Assembly: GCF_025118155.1 (NCBI RefSeq)
Contig: NW_026251397.1
Span: forward strand, 1-64,000
Source: Cokeromyces recurvatus
Lineage: Eukaryota; Mucoromycota; Mucoromycetes; Mucorales; Mucoraceae
Direction: 5' to 3'
Length of the DNA stretch: 64,000 nt
A program made the translations under genes and the position numbers. This document shows, piece after piece, positions 38,561-50,684 of this stretch (positions are counted from its first letter, which is position 1; every line of letters begins with the position of its first letter). Under the pieces are notes generated by a model. The model ran no database searches, was not told the origin of the DNA, and saw only the letters and a program-made list of their open reading frames with translations.

Positions 38561-38582
38561 CATTATACTTTTTGTATATAAA
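34900..38582. other. 3.7-kb gene-free region
   Basis: The longest gapless non-coding stretch in the window, very AT-rich, with A/T runs throughout and a T35 tract at 38526-38560 just before the IP3R-like gene. The only longer open frame (36298-36597, plus) has no ATG-proximal context, no family resemblance and random-looking composition. No tRNA, rRNA or transposon end was recognised. A perfect 14-bp hairpin lies at 35403-35439. Confidence 0.5.
35403..35439. repeat. Perfect 14-bp inverted repeat with 9-nt loop
   Basis: TAATAAAAAGACTA (35403-35416) and its exact reverse complement (35426-35439) flank ATTACTCAA. It ends in an A/T-rich context and is not next to a gene end, so a terminator role is not supported. 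It could be a small foldback insertion or a structured RNA element. Confidence 0.8.
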
Positions 38583-41500
38583 ATGCCTGTACGCATTGCA
38601 GCAGAAAGTAACACAAATGCTAGTAGTGAACCTTTATTACGGCTAGGAGATGAATTATTTTTCTTTGACGAAAATAATAATGTTTTAACAGCTGAAAATC
38701 CTCTCCAAACTAACGTTTGCGTTAGATCAAATCATCCTTCTTTTCTTTCGTCTACTGATGCTTTAGGAGCAAGTATTTTTAGGATAGAACCTCAACAAGC
38801 ACATTCAGCTCAAAAGGAACTGAAGGCATTCATCGGTGATGACGATGTTGAAAGTTTTACATGTGAGGCTACGATTGAGGAACTGGAACAGTTTAAATTA
38901 TTGCGACAAAAGGCTACTAAAGAGATAGCACAAAATGAAGCCGAGAAACGTCGACTATTAGGGAAACCGATTTTATACGGTCAAGTCATTCAGCTCTATA
39001 ATCGTCACTTTAAAAAATATTTGACAGTAACAGGCAAAACGGGCTATAAGAATAAACAAAACAGATTACAAGTAAACTTGTCAAGTGAATTTGTAGGATA
39101 TTTTCGAATCATGCCTCGCTATCGAATTCGGTTTGTAGGCGATGTTATTAGAATAGGTGAAACGATTGCATTACAATGTGTTCGTCCGGAAGGCTATCTT
39201 AATGTAGATTACACTAATAATCATAATAATAATAGTATGAGTCTCGAAGTTTATTCTCACACACGCATTTCTTCTTGGACTATAAGACTTCATTACTCAC
39301 CAGCTTCTAACCATGACACTAAACATGTTAAATATACTAATTCTGGCCAATATGTTCGATTCTATCATAAAGAAATGGAATCTTATTTAGAGGCTTCTTT
39401 GTTAAACGGGTAATTATGTCATGCATTAGGCTTATTTATGTAATGATGATTATTATAACGTTAATACATATATATTTATATATCTTAGAAACGATATAGT
39501 GATATTAAAAAAGCACATTATTAATCCTTTGGATCCAAAGGAAACAGACTCTCCACAAGCATTTTGGGAGGTAAGAACTTCTTGAAGATATACATATATA
39601 TATATATAGTATTAATGTTCAAGTTTGGTTAAATATGTATAGATTGAAAACGTGGATGTAACAAGAGGCTCAAGAATTAGATGGGAAAAGTCAATTCGTA
39701 TTCGTCATGTGGCAACACGAGCTTATTTAGCTATAGAATCTAGTAGTGTCCAGATTGATGTAGCCACTGGGAAAACAACATTTACTCTTAAACTAGTGAA
39801 AAATCCATCTCAACCTATGGATTTGAGTCAAGATGATACTCTATTCCAGCTTGTTCCTATATCAGCTCCTTCTGTATCAGGTATCCCTTATGGATCTTTT
39901 GTACGTATTAAACATCTCATGACTGGCTGTTGGATACATGCTACCAATAGTGAGCAGATCAAAAGTAGTGCATCTACCTTTTGTACACCTAGTTTTAATT
40001 TCTCTTCTCCCATTGTTACATCATTCCCCCACAATGACTTATTACCTGCTAATACCAAGAACCATATGTTGACTGTTTCTGCAGTCCAACGTTTTAAAAA
40101 GCGTGAGGGATATTCCTCTATGAGCCCCTTATCGTTAAACATCATGACCAATGATCAAGAAAATTCTGATCACCCTGACCTGGTAACGGCCAATCATCAT
40201 AATTTAAATTATGATGCTACACTATATGGTATCACTGCGACTCAAGATTTTCATTATCATGATTGCTTTTCAATTACACTTGTAGATGAGGAATTGGCAA
40301 ATACGTTTAATTTTGCTAATGAGATGATACCACAACTTCAACTCTATCTATGTCAAGACAGACCCTTTATAAATGAAACGAGTGTATGCTATCCATTCTA
40401 CGACGAAGAGTATGAATGGATTACAGATATATTAAAGGCGCTTATTCGCTTTTGTACTAAAAGTAATGAAACAGACATATTCAAGCGTGTTGGATTACCC
40501 ATTGAATATCATCAGACACTACTTCGAGATATTGGTATCATCGATTTGGTTATTGACATGATTATAGTGCCCTTTGATTTGGATAAACGGAAAACGGTGC
40601 GCGATAAGCTTCGCAGCTATCATCCTCATTTTCAACAAAACAAACTATTAAATTCTAGTAGCAAAAGCAAGATGAAGGAAAAGGAAGTAACCAAGTCAGA
40701 GTTATTATTGAACACCAAGCTACGAAATGTATTAGCATTATGTTATAACTTACTACGTGTCTTTTTAATTCAAAAATCAACATATGAAATGACTCATGAT
40801 GATAGCATCATACATGAATCAGGGAAATTAAATCAATTGCACATTTTTAATAAAGCCGGAGAGAGAGGAATAGCTTTGTTTTTAGAACATCTTTCATATA
40901 ATATCGGAGCTACAGATATGATGATCAAGCTACTAGAACTCACAGCAGAACAAAACAACTTGATAACTATACCCATTGTGGAAAATATAATAGAAAACGC
41001 TTTACTACGAACAGAAGAAGTCGTGAATGGGTTGAAAAATGATCTTTTTATACCAGAGTTGCAGCAACAAACAGCCTATATACAGCTTTTAAGTGTTATA
41101 TGTCAAAAGGCACTATTATCTCCAGTTCTAATCAAGACATCAAAGGATTCTAAATCTTTGGTTGGTATATATCGTGATACTGTCACCAGAAAATTGTTTA
41201 ATAGCAAAGATAATAGCTGTTTATTCATGACTCGATTAGTGGAACAACAACAAAAAAATGTAGAAGTAAAGTTGATAAATGATGAATGGCGTGATCTTGA
41301 TACACTTTTAATAAAGCAGCCAAATATACTGTTTTTCATAGAATGTGTAATTGATTTAGTTTATTCTCTTTCAAATGAAGCGCATGCAAAAGTGAACGAA
41401 TTTTTCAGACGTTGTTTTACTAAAGAAGTATGCTTTAAATGTATAAAAAATAAAAAAATTCCATCTACTTTAAGATCAAAGTTTTGCGATTTATTAAGAG

Positions 41501-44157
41501 GTAAGTCTTTCTCTCCTAACGTCTTGCCTTTTTTATATATATATAATATTGAACTAATTAAAAAAAAAAATTCTTCTACATAGTGTTGTATATTAATATT
41601 CATCATTTCAAAAAAGTTGCTTTATCTGATTTTACAATTTATACAAAAGCAATTACAACTAATAATCCAACAGATTTTCATCTTTTCAGTTCAAATGAGA
41701 TTGAATCTGATTTCTTTCAAAGCCTAAAAAATTGGACACTTAGATTCCTCAGTACAATGGAAATTGAAGTTTGTATATTATAATTATTCAATTACTACTA
41801 AATCAGCAAAAAAAAAAGGATATATATTCATACTAAACATAATATTTCCTTTATTTATATATTAGTTTACTGATAAGATACATGAAATACAACTCTTATC
41901 TTCAATATTAGCATTAGTTCATACTCAATTACTTCATGGGTTCTTCCAAAGAAGCAGAGATATAGCTATTTTGTTTAGAACGCTTGTCCGTATTTTAGAT
42001 GGACGCACAGATGCAAGGTATAGTAAAAACAAAAAAAAAAAAAAGTAACGTAATATTTATTTTTACAAACTGATACATGTACACCCATTATGTTAGAAAT
42101 GAAGAACATCATAAATACCTAACTAGCAAGGAAATACGAAAAGAATGGCATGAAAGATACACTTTGACAGAAAAAAATCAGCATGTTATGAATACTAAAA
42201 TTCAGATTTTACGTATTTTTAATCTAATTTTTGATTTGAGACTTCGCGTTCGAATGTTGAAATTGGGAAGTATATGGAAAGAAATTACGGAAAAGTAAGT
42301 TGTAAAATTATATATTATATACATGTATATAATATGAGCATTTAACCCTTTCTCTTATCCTTTCTTTCTTTTTTTTTTCTTAGTCCCTTTTCTGACTATC
42401 ATACTTCACCTAATGCTTCTGGATTATCATGTATGCTTTCTGTTTTTGAGGAAACTGGGCCACGTGACCGAGAAGAAAGCTTGATGCCTATCTTGAAGGA
42501 TATTTTAAAATACGAGTATGCTCCACTTAAAGAAATTGCTATTATTGTCATGCATCGGTTATTCACTGAAAGCCAAGGTAAATTGAGATAGTATAATAAT
42601 CCTGTTGTAGGTAGTTTAAGGAATTACTAACTAGTTAGTATTATAGAACTTTTTGAAAAATTAACCAGTGTAGTTGTGTTGAGTAACCCGGATCAACTTG
42701 AAGTATATCATTCTATAGAGGATCAAGTCCTATTACTCCAAGCCTTAGCTTACGCTGACAATTTTGATGACGAACAATCTATGAAATATTGTGAAGAAAT
42801 AAGAGACATCATTTCTACATTACAGTTCCTACTAAAAGTACCCCTGAATGAGGATGGAAAGACTACAAAATATGATAGCAGTATCTATTGTCGTATCTTT
42901 AAAAGCATGAATGCATGCGATTTATTGATTGTTATACTTAAATTCCTTATGAACATTCTTCCTTCAAAGCATTATACTATATTTATTGATACCATGAATA
43001 TCTGTTTACAACTTTTACATACCGTCACTAAATATGATAAGGAATTTCAAAGCCAATTCGTACTCTCTAATATGGATCTGTTAATCAGTGTAACAGAGCT
43101 TTCACCCAAGCTTGCTATTACCTTTGCCCAACTCTGTTCTAATAACCTTCAACTTAGTAGTCATGTCAAGGAGGGACACATTATTCGGATAATCGAATTA
43201 TCAAGGAAACATCAAGGGGAGTATTTACTTGTTCTTCATGATTTCTTAAAGACTCAAGGCATGTTTATAAAAAATAATCAAGATATCGTGATGCGCTTTA
43301 TTATGGATCATCGACAGGAGTACGTACCCTTTGACAGTGTAACGAGATTAAAAGCGATGCATAAATCCAGCTATTGCATTAACTTGATAAGTATCTTGGC
43401 TATTTGTGGACAAGGAGAAAATACATTTGGACAGTCATTTGCGCGCACTATCTTTTCTATTCAAGATATTTATAATGTTGTTCATGATGAGCATATATGC
43501 ATAGGATTGAAATCAGTTATGCTTAAATTTCTTGCATCTATTTATATTGAAGATATTGAATTGACTTTAGAGGACCCTATTCATGACAATGAAAACATTT
43601 TACAACTGATCACCATCTCTGAGGAAGCTATATCCAAATGCCTTGATTCTTCGATAATAAAGCATGATATGGATTTTTACAACTATGTATTCCGTGGTGT
43701 TCTCGCATTTTTACGAGGTGTCTTTGATTTTCATATCTCCGTAGAGGTGGCAGCAAACGAAATACCTCGTTATTCAAGACTCGTTGATAACATAGTCAAA
43801 CTTTTGCCATTTGCTTATGATGACGAAAAGGCCCTTCAAGTAGCATTAGCATGTTTAGATAGTATGATTAATGTTGCTGGCTTTAGAGGTTATATGAACC
43901 CCGTAAAACTATATGACACTTTAAAGGAAGCAGCAGCAAAATTGGATACACTCTATGTACGTAATTATCACTATCATCATGAAAATCACACGACAACTTG
44001 TACTTCATCCAACGATGGCTTGTTGGCACCTATACAAGATCCTATCAATGCCAGTTTTCAAGACCTATTTAATAACATAAAATCAAGCTCTGCAGTAGAG
44101 CAGTATCAACAGCAAGAATTTAAAACATTATGTTAGTTTGTATAATCTATATTATTG

Positions 44158-44200
<43 letters not shown>

Positions 44201-47200
44201 CAACAACTTACAAAATTTCTTTTATATATATAGGTGCCCATTTCCACTTGTCACAAGGCAATGACGATAAGAATGAAAATGTAAAATCACTTATATCCTA
44301 TCTTTCAACAATGACGACAACTAAAATTGATAAAGGTGTTGAGCACTATCAGGTGGCCACGATTAATTTGTTAGAGGAAATAGCTAGAAAATATATTCGA
44401 GCAGTATCACGAGTCGATCCTAACAGCAATCCCAGTCTCTTTGAGAAATTAGAAAATAAAAAAATGATGGCACAAAATACGTTGAATGATTTGGGTAGTA
44501 CTCTTATTGCTCAAAATCTATTATCTTCACCGCGTAGACGCATATTTGATGCAGCTTTAAAATTATTAATAGCATTACTCGATGGTGGAAACAAAAATGT
44601 GCAGGTATATATATAATACTCATCATAATAATAAAAAAAAAATATAAAACTTATCCTCTTGTAGGATAAACTAGAAGAATACTTTTATAGTATTCGAGAA
44701 GAAAGATTTTTTTATTCATTTCATCAGCGTTTACAAAGTGGTATCAATTCTTCTAAAGATTCACAGATTTATCTAACAAGAAGAATGTATAAGATGGATC
44801 GTCAACAACAACACATGTTGGATCATGTTGGTCAACAGCAGCAAGAATCTGTAACGTCTATAGCACACAAAAGAAGTAACTCTATTGGGTTTGTAGATAC
44901 TTTCAGTTATAATCACATTGGTACTAAAAGGAACAGCCATCATTTAAAAACCCGAAAAAGAGCATCAAGTACTTTAAAGAGTCAATATCAATTACAGGCT
45001 CTATCAAAGGAGACAAATGAAGTCTATCAAGAAATTTCTCACTTAATGTTGACAAAGATTGAAACGGTACCCGAATTAGGTTCGACTATGAAAGACTACA
45101 AAGTAATGCAAGATACAATGAGGACATTACAACTCATGGTCGAAGGACATAATTTACATTTGCAAACTTATTTGGCTAAACAACCTGATAACATCAAAAG
45201 CTTTAACATTGTATTGGATGTAGTAGAATATTTCCATGCAATTGTGCCTTTATGTAATCAGAGAAATATAGAATTAATCATACAAGTATTAGATACAATA
45301 ACTGAATTAGCACAGGTATTATCTACTTTATTTCTAAAAAAAAAAAAAAAAAAAAAAATGTAAATCTAAATGAATAGTACAAAATAGGGCTGCTTGAAAA
45401 ATCAAGTAACGATTTTCAATAACAAGATTATCAATCCAATGAATATAATCTTAAAAGAAAACTACAATGATTGTGATCCAGTAAAAGTCAATGAGCTGAA
45501 ATCTAAAGTATTAACATGCTTACTTAGTTTATTGGAAGGTGGAATTGAAAATAGTGAGACTATTTTTAAGGAAATGGTCGATTCACTTGATTTAGTAGTT
45601 ATCCGAGATAATATGGAAACGATATACAAGGAAAACTTGGGGAACTTGAAATCTAAAAATCTTAATGAAAGATTAGAATGTGGTTTCCTGTATTGTATTT
45701 TAATCATGACTCTAGCTCCAGCTTTACATCACGAACAGGTATTTACATTACATTACTTTGATATTGATATATCAGCAAAGTTACACATATTTATTATTAT
45801 AGGATGCGTTATTATTTGAAAATAATGAAGCGTTCAATTACTTCCAAAGCCATACTGGAAAGATTGAGATTATTATGGATTATGGACAAAAGAAGCAACT
45901 TACTCGTGTCTTATTTAGAATTCCTGAAATCTGTCAATATTTAAGAGAAGAAACTAAACAGAGGTTCTTATGGACAGTCAAACGGTAACTAATGTATAGT
46001 CATATACATGTTACATTATCTAATTTTTTTTTTGGGTTATCTATCACTAGAGAGTCCCCGTCAAGTAAAATAGAGGATTTTGTACAACAATCAGGAATGA
46101 TAATTTACGAGTAAATGTCAAATAATGTTACATAAACCTAATTCTTAAATTTCTTTTTTCGTTGTTATAGAATTGAAAACCAGGCTCATGTTGCACATAG
46201 TAAATACTTGTCATTCTTGACTGAATACAGTTCATTTTGGTGGGAGTCAGCTTATGGCGTGACAATTTTGTTAAATATGTTACTTATGATGTATCCTGCT
46301 TTATTGGATCTAAGCATTCATAATAATAGTAACCATCCTTCCCTTATGGTTATCACATGTTGGTATCTTTTAGGATTTGTACATATTGGATTATGGTTAT
46401 TATTAACAGCAGAATTTTATTTTATTCAACTACCTATCTTAATCAATCGACATCATGGATCTACAACCTTCTTCTGGGCTACTCTATCTGAGAGTCGATT
46501 CCTATATCATGTTCTTATGGTTACTTTCTCTGCTATAGGATTTATCTATCCAAGCTTCTATTCCATTCACTTACTTGATTTTGTTTTTAGAGATAGTATC
46601 CTTCAAGGAGTTATATCGAGTATTACATTGAATATTCACTCCATTTCTCGTACAGTAAGTAATACTTTATATACACATACATTACAAGTACTTTTTTTTT
46701 TAAAAAAATATATATACATATAAGGCCCTTTTAGGTATTATTGTTGTGTATATTCACAGTATTATAGCATACATGTATTTTCGTAAGCAATTTGATGATA
46801 CAAAAGGTCTATTTTGTGGATCTCTTGTGGAATGTTTTATCACTGTTTTATCTCATGGGTAAAGAACTACTGTAAAGAATATATACATATATAACTGATC
46901 AAGATAACTTATATACATATATATAGTGTTAGATCTGGTGGTGGTATTGGTGATATTTTAGAGCCAAGTGAACTTCATAAACCTAGTGGCTGGAGAACAG
47001 TATTTGAAATGTCATTTTATTTAGTTGTAGTCGTATTTTTACTAAATGCTATCTTTGGTATTATTTTTGATACGTTCGGTCATCTTCGTGATGGTAAGTT
47101 ACTTGTATAATTCTTTTCCTTAAAGAAAACAATATTCACTTATCTATTATATGTATATACATGTATATACAGAAAGATCATCTATTCAACAAGATATGAA

Positions 47201-47707
47201 GAATTGTAAGTATTATAGATGAGTAATTGCAATAAGCATATATTTACAAAATGATTAGCTTGTTTCATTTGTAGTATTCCTGCAGTGGAATTTCAACGTC
47301 ATGCAAAGAAAGGATTTGAAGAGCATGTTAAGAATGATCATAATATTTGGTACATGCATATACATATACATTTATTTCTTTTTATTTCTTTTTATTTCAC
47401 TAATTATAAATATAGGCAATATTTGTTTTTCTTGGTTCATCTTAAATACAAAGATAGAACTGAATATACTGGACCTGAATCCTATGTAGCAACATGCTTA
47501 AAAAATGCAGACTATAACTTCTTTCCCATTAACAGAGCATTAGGATTATCTAATGTTGAACAAGATGACAAAGAGAAATTGGATAAATTAGAAAAACTCA
47601 ATCATTTATTGTTGGATAAACTTGCCAAATTAGAAGAGCGTATAACCAAAATAACTGATCATCAAGCTCCATCCAGAAAAAATAGTCTATTATTATCACC
47701 TATGTAA
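38583..47707 (+). CDS. ITPR: Inositol 1,4,5-trisphosphate receptor-type calcium channel
   Basis: Nineteen exons: 38583-39409, 39489-39570, 39643-41500, 41584-41768, 41866-42017, 42097-42294, 42384-42577, 42647-44131, 44234-44604, 44665-45315, 45388-45738, 45803-45984, 46051-46110, 46171-46654, 46725-46858, 46927-47093, 47173-47205, 47259-47349, 47416-47707. Phases close to 2,598 residues (animal IP3Rs about 2,700). In order: N-terminal Ins145-like domain (LRLGDELFFFD, HSAQKELKAF), MIR beta-trefoil, RIH/armadillo solenoid, RIH-associated region, then transmembrane helices from about residue 2,210. The pore is GVRSGGGIGDI (GGGIGD about 2409-2414), with the last helix VVVVFLLNAIFGIIFDTFGH. After it come the zinc linker (CFIC ... 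EEHVKNDHN, TGPESYV) and a terminal coiled coil. It should be an intracellular Ca2+ release channel. By eye, several IP3-contact residues (the TGR loop, Arg504, Lys508 of IP3R1) are not conserved, so the ligand is uncertain. Confidence 0.93.
44157..44200. repeat. Poly-T tract of about 41 bases in an IP3R-like gene intron
   Basis: Lies within intron 8 (44132-44233), between the gttagt donor and the atatag acceptor, where it forms a very long pyrimidine tract. Confidence 0.85.
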
Positions 47708-47882
47708 GTTAATTTCTCCTTATAAGCTTACAATAGAATAAATAAAGAAACCGTCAAATATGCAAAGTAACTACTTTTAATTTTTTTTTCCTTTCTCCTT
47801 TATTTTATTTGTTTAAAACTATCTGTCGTAGTACATAAAGGGGAAAGATTTAAAAAAAAAAAAAAAAAAGAACTGGACTATT

Positions 47883-47918
<36 letters not shown>

Positions 47919-47958
47919 TTGCTGGCGTAATTGTACGTGCTCTCATTAAAAATCATAC

Positions 47959-48000
<42 letters not shown>

Positions 48001-48100
48001 GCAGTTTACATTTAATAAATATCTTTATACTTTTTCTCTTTTTTTAATATTTTTCCTGTTCTTTTTTTTATTATTATTATTATTATTTATTTAATCTAAA
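47708..48100. other. Intergenic with two long T tracts
   Basis: Contains T runs around 47887-47913 and 47962-47999 between the IP3R-like gene and the kelch/BTB gene. Otherwise featureless. Confidence 0.6.
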
Positions 48101-50494
48101 ATGCCTTCAACAATTCAAATGCAATCTATTTCAGATATTATTACTCAAATACATGTTACAATGGAGGAAGTACCTCCTGCGTTAGTAGGTGCTTCGGTCG
48201 ATATTATTGACGATAAAGTATATGTTTTTGCTGGGCGATTAGCAACATCTCGTAAAATGACAAATAATTTATACATTCTAAATTTGAACACTTTATGCTG
48301 GACTAGACATATTCCTCCACCAGATTCCGATAAACCACCTAAAGCACGATATTTTCATTCTACTAGTGTTTATAATAATAAGCAGCTTATTATATTTGGA
48401 GGTATGGGATATTCTAGAATATCAAGTGATGGATTATGTGTTCTAGATGATATATCAGTATTTGATACGGAGACAATGTGTTGGAAAAAGCCCTTAATAC
48501 AACCTTCACTTTACTCTCCACAACCTCGTTATGCTCATTTATCGAGTATAACTGAAGATAAATTATTAGTGATAGGAGGTCAAGACCTGGAAAATAATTA
48601 TATAGATGAATTGAATATATTAAATTTAAAGACTTGGGAATGGGAACAAGTAAAGACATTTGAAAAGCATGTTGGGGCTTATAGATCAATTACCGTTACT
48701 GCACCTTCTGGTACTCGATTCTCTACATCAACTATAAACTTAATGAATACCAATGATGATATAAATGATGATACAGACAATGACATAAATAATGAAGAGA
48801 ATAGTAATGGTGGACGACGTATCTCTGTCATACGCTCTTCTTCAACAGCAGCAGCAGACGAAATAAACCCTATTTATCTTTACACTAATTACAATTTTGC
48901 TGATGTTAAACGAGAATTACAACTTATCTATCCTTCTTCACAAACAATTCTATTTGAAGACTGTTCTAATTATTTAAATGGTTCAATCATGCCTCCTGGC
49001 TTAAGGTTTCCTACAGGTCACACTCTAGGAAATCATTTGATTTTAGCTGGTACTCATTTATCACCTCAATCTCAATCCTATACAATTTGGTCATTGGATT
49101 TTAGTAAACTTACTTGGTCACGCATTGAAACAGGAACGATATTTAGTACGGGCTCTTGGAATCGAGGTGTCCTTCATGAAAATACAAATCGTTTTATCGT
49201 ATTTGGTAATTCAAATAGAAGTCTATTAGATGACTATAATCATCGACAAATCAATTTTGATCATATTGCTATGGTCGATTTAGAAGCCTTTGGTGTTTAT
49301 TCATTACCAAAGACAACCTGTTCAACTTTAGCTCAAGAGATGGGCCTTCGTCTTTTAAATGAACCTGCTATTTCTGACTTTTATATCATTACGCAAGATA
49401 ATTTAAGTATTCCTGTCAATTCAGCCATCTTATGTCAACGCTGGATCTACTTTGCTAACTTGATGAAAAATAATCAACAAATCATTACTACTCCACCCAC
49501 CTCAAAACGTTCTTCGCAGCAGCCACTCGAAGAAAACAAGGATGATTTATCAATTGTAAATACTACCACTACCACTACCACTACTAATAATAATATGAAT
49601 AATGAAGAAGAAAAGGAAGAAAAGGAAATAGAAGAAATTTCATTGATAAAAAGTCGTTACATGTCATTTCCATACCCTCATGCAGTAGTTATTGCATTAT
49701 TACAATTTATTTATACTGACAATTTATTAACTGCACAACAATATCAACCTCAAATATTATCTCAATTGTTATTACTTTCTGATATGTATGATATTCCAAG
49801 ACTTCGTGAATTAGCGACTCACGCATTACATCAAATGCTTAACATGTCAACCGCTCCATTAATATTTGAAACTGCTGCATTGTCACATCAAACAAGTCTT
49901 CAAATTCGTGCACTTAAAATGATGATTGCAGCAAAGAAAATGATTCAACAACAACAACAACAACAGCAGCAGCAGCAGCAGCAGCAACAACAACAACAAC
50001 AACAACACCAGTTACAACAACAGCAGCAAAACCAAAACCAAAATATCATTCGAGCAAGGACTGTATCTACACCGACTGTAGTAGCATCCTCAGTGCCTCA
50101 TTTAGTAGACCCACCTCTACCTATTTCACCCACTGCTTCATTATCATCTTCATCTTATAGTAATTCAGCACGATTATCTGCATTTGAACCAAACAATAAT
50201 ATATCCACATTTAATAGTAGAGCAAGAAACACAACTTTAAATCACAGTAATCTAAGTTCATTACAACAAAGAACATCTACGATAAGTAACCATCAAACTA
50301 ATCTATATTCTCCTAAAGCTACAATCAATTACACTCCACTTCAAACAAGATCTTATCCAGCATCGGAATTAGATTTGAATAAGACTACAATTGAACCGTC
50401 AAAGCCAATAAAAGAAAAAAAGAAGAAGAAGGCCTTTTTAGAAGCATTTGGTAAATTATCTTCGTCTATTTCATTTCAAAGTAATAATAATTAA
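48101..50494 (+). CDS. Kelch-repeat and BTB-domain protein with poly-Q tract
   Basis: A single exon of 797 residues, with no intron, unlike most neighbours. Residues about 25-380 hold kelch blades, seen in VYVFAGRLATS, LIIFGGMGY, LLVIGGQDLENNYIDELNIL and similar repeats with Gly-Gly and spaced Trp/Tyr. A BTB-like domain follows (about 430-610): SDFYIITQDNLSIPVNSAILC, then FPYPHAVVIALLQFIYTDNL and a helical end; an Asp/Glu/Thr-rich insert splits it. About 20 consecutive Gln codons (mixed CAA/CAG) start near residue 614. The rest is Ser/Asn-rich and ends with a Lys-rich patch. Architecture resembles fungal kelch-BTB proteins such as fission yeast Ral2 (Ras pathway), a possibility only. It converges with the HRI-type kinase. 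Confidence 0.8.
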   Translation: MPSTIQMQSISDIITQIHVTMEEVPPALVGASVDIIDDKVYVFAGRLATSRKMTNNLYILNLNTLCWTRHIPPPDSDKPPKARYFHSTSVYNNKQLIIFGGMGYSRISSDGLCVLDDISVFDTETMCWKKPLIQPSLYSPQPRYAHLSSITEDKLLVIGGQDLENNYIDELNILNLKTWEWEQVKTFEKHVGAYRSITVTAPSGTRFSTSTINLMNTNDDINDDTDNDINNEENSNGGRRISVIRSSSTAAADEINPIYLYTNYNFADVKRELQLIYPSSQTILFEDCSNYLNGSIMPPGLRFPTGHTLGNHLILAGTHLSPQSQSYTIWSLDFSKLTWSRIETGTIFSTGSWNRGVLHENTNRFIVFGNSNRSLLDDYNHRQINFDHIAMVDLEAFGVYSLPKTTCSTLAQEMGLRLLNEPAISDFYIITQDNLSIPVNSAILCQRWIYFANLMKNNQQIITTPPTSKRSSQQPLEENKDDLSIVNTTTTTTTTNNNMNNEEEKEEKEIEEISLIKSRYMSFPYPHAVVIALLQFIYTDNLLTAQQYQPQILSQLLLLSDMYDIPRLRELATHALHQMLNMSTAPLIFETAALSHQTSLQIRALKMMIAAKKMIQQQQQQQQQQQQQQQQQQQQHQLQQQQQNQNQNIIRARTVSTPTVVASSVPHLVDPPLPISPTASLSSSSYSNSARLSAFEPNNNISTFNSRARNTTLNHSNLSSLQQRTSTISNHQTNLYSPKATINYTPLQTRSYPASELDLNKTTIEPSKPIKEKKKKKAFLEAFGKLSSSISFQSNNN

Positions 50495-50684
50495 ATGATA
50501 TAATATACATGCAAGTATGTCTGTATTTTTTTTTTTTTTATTGTCACTATTAAAAAAAAAAAAAAAAAAAAAAAAATATTTATACACATATAAAATAAAA
50601 TAAAAAAAATAAAAAAATAAAATAAAATAAAAAAATAAAATTGAATGATATACGGTATATCTTTCTTTTTTCTTTTTCAGGAAA

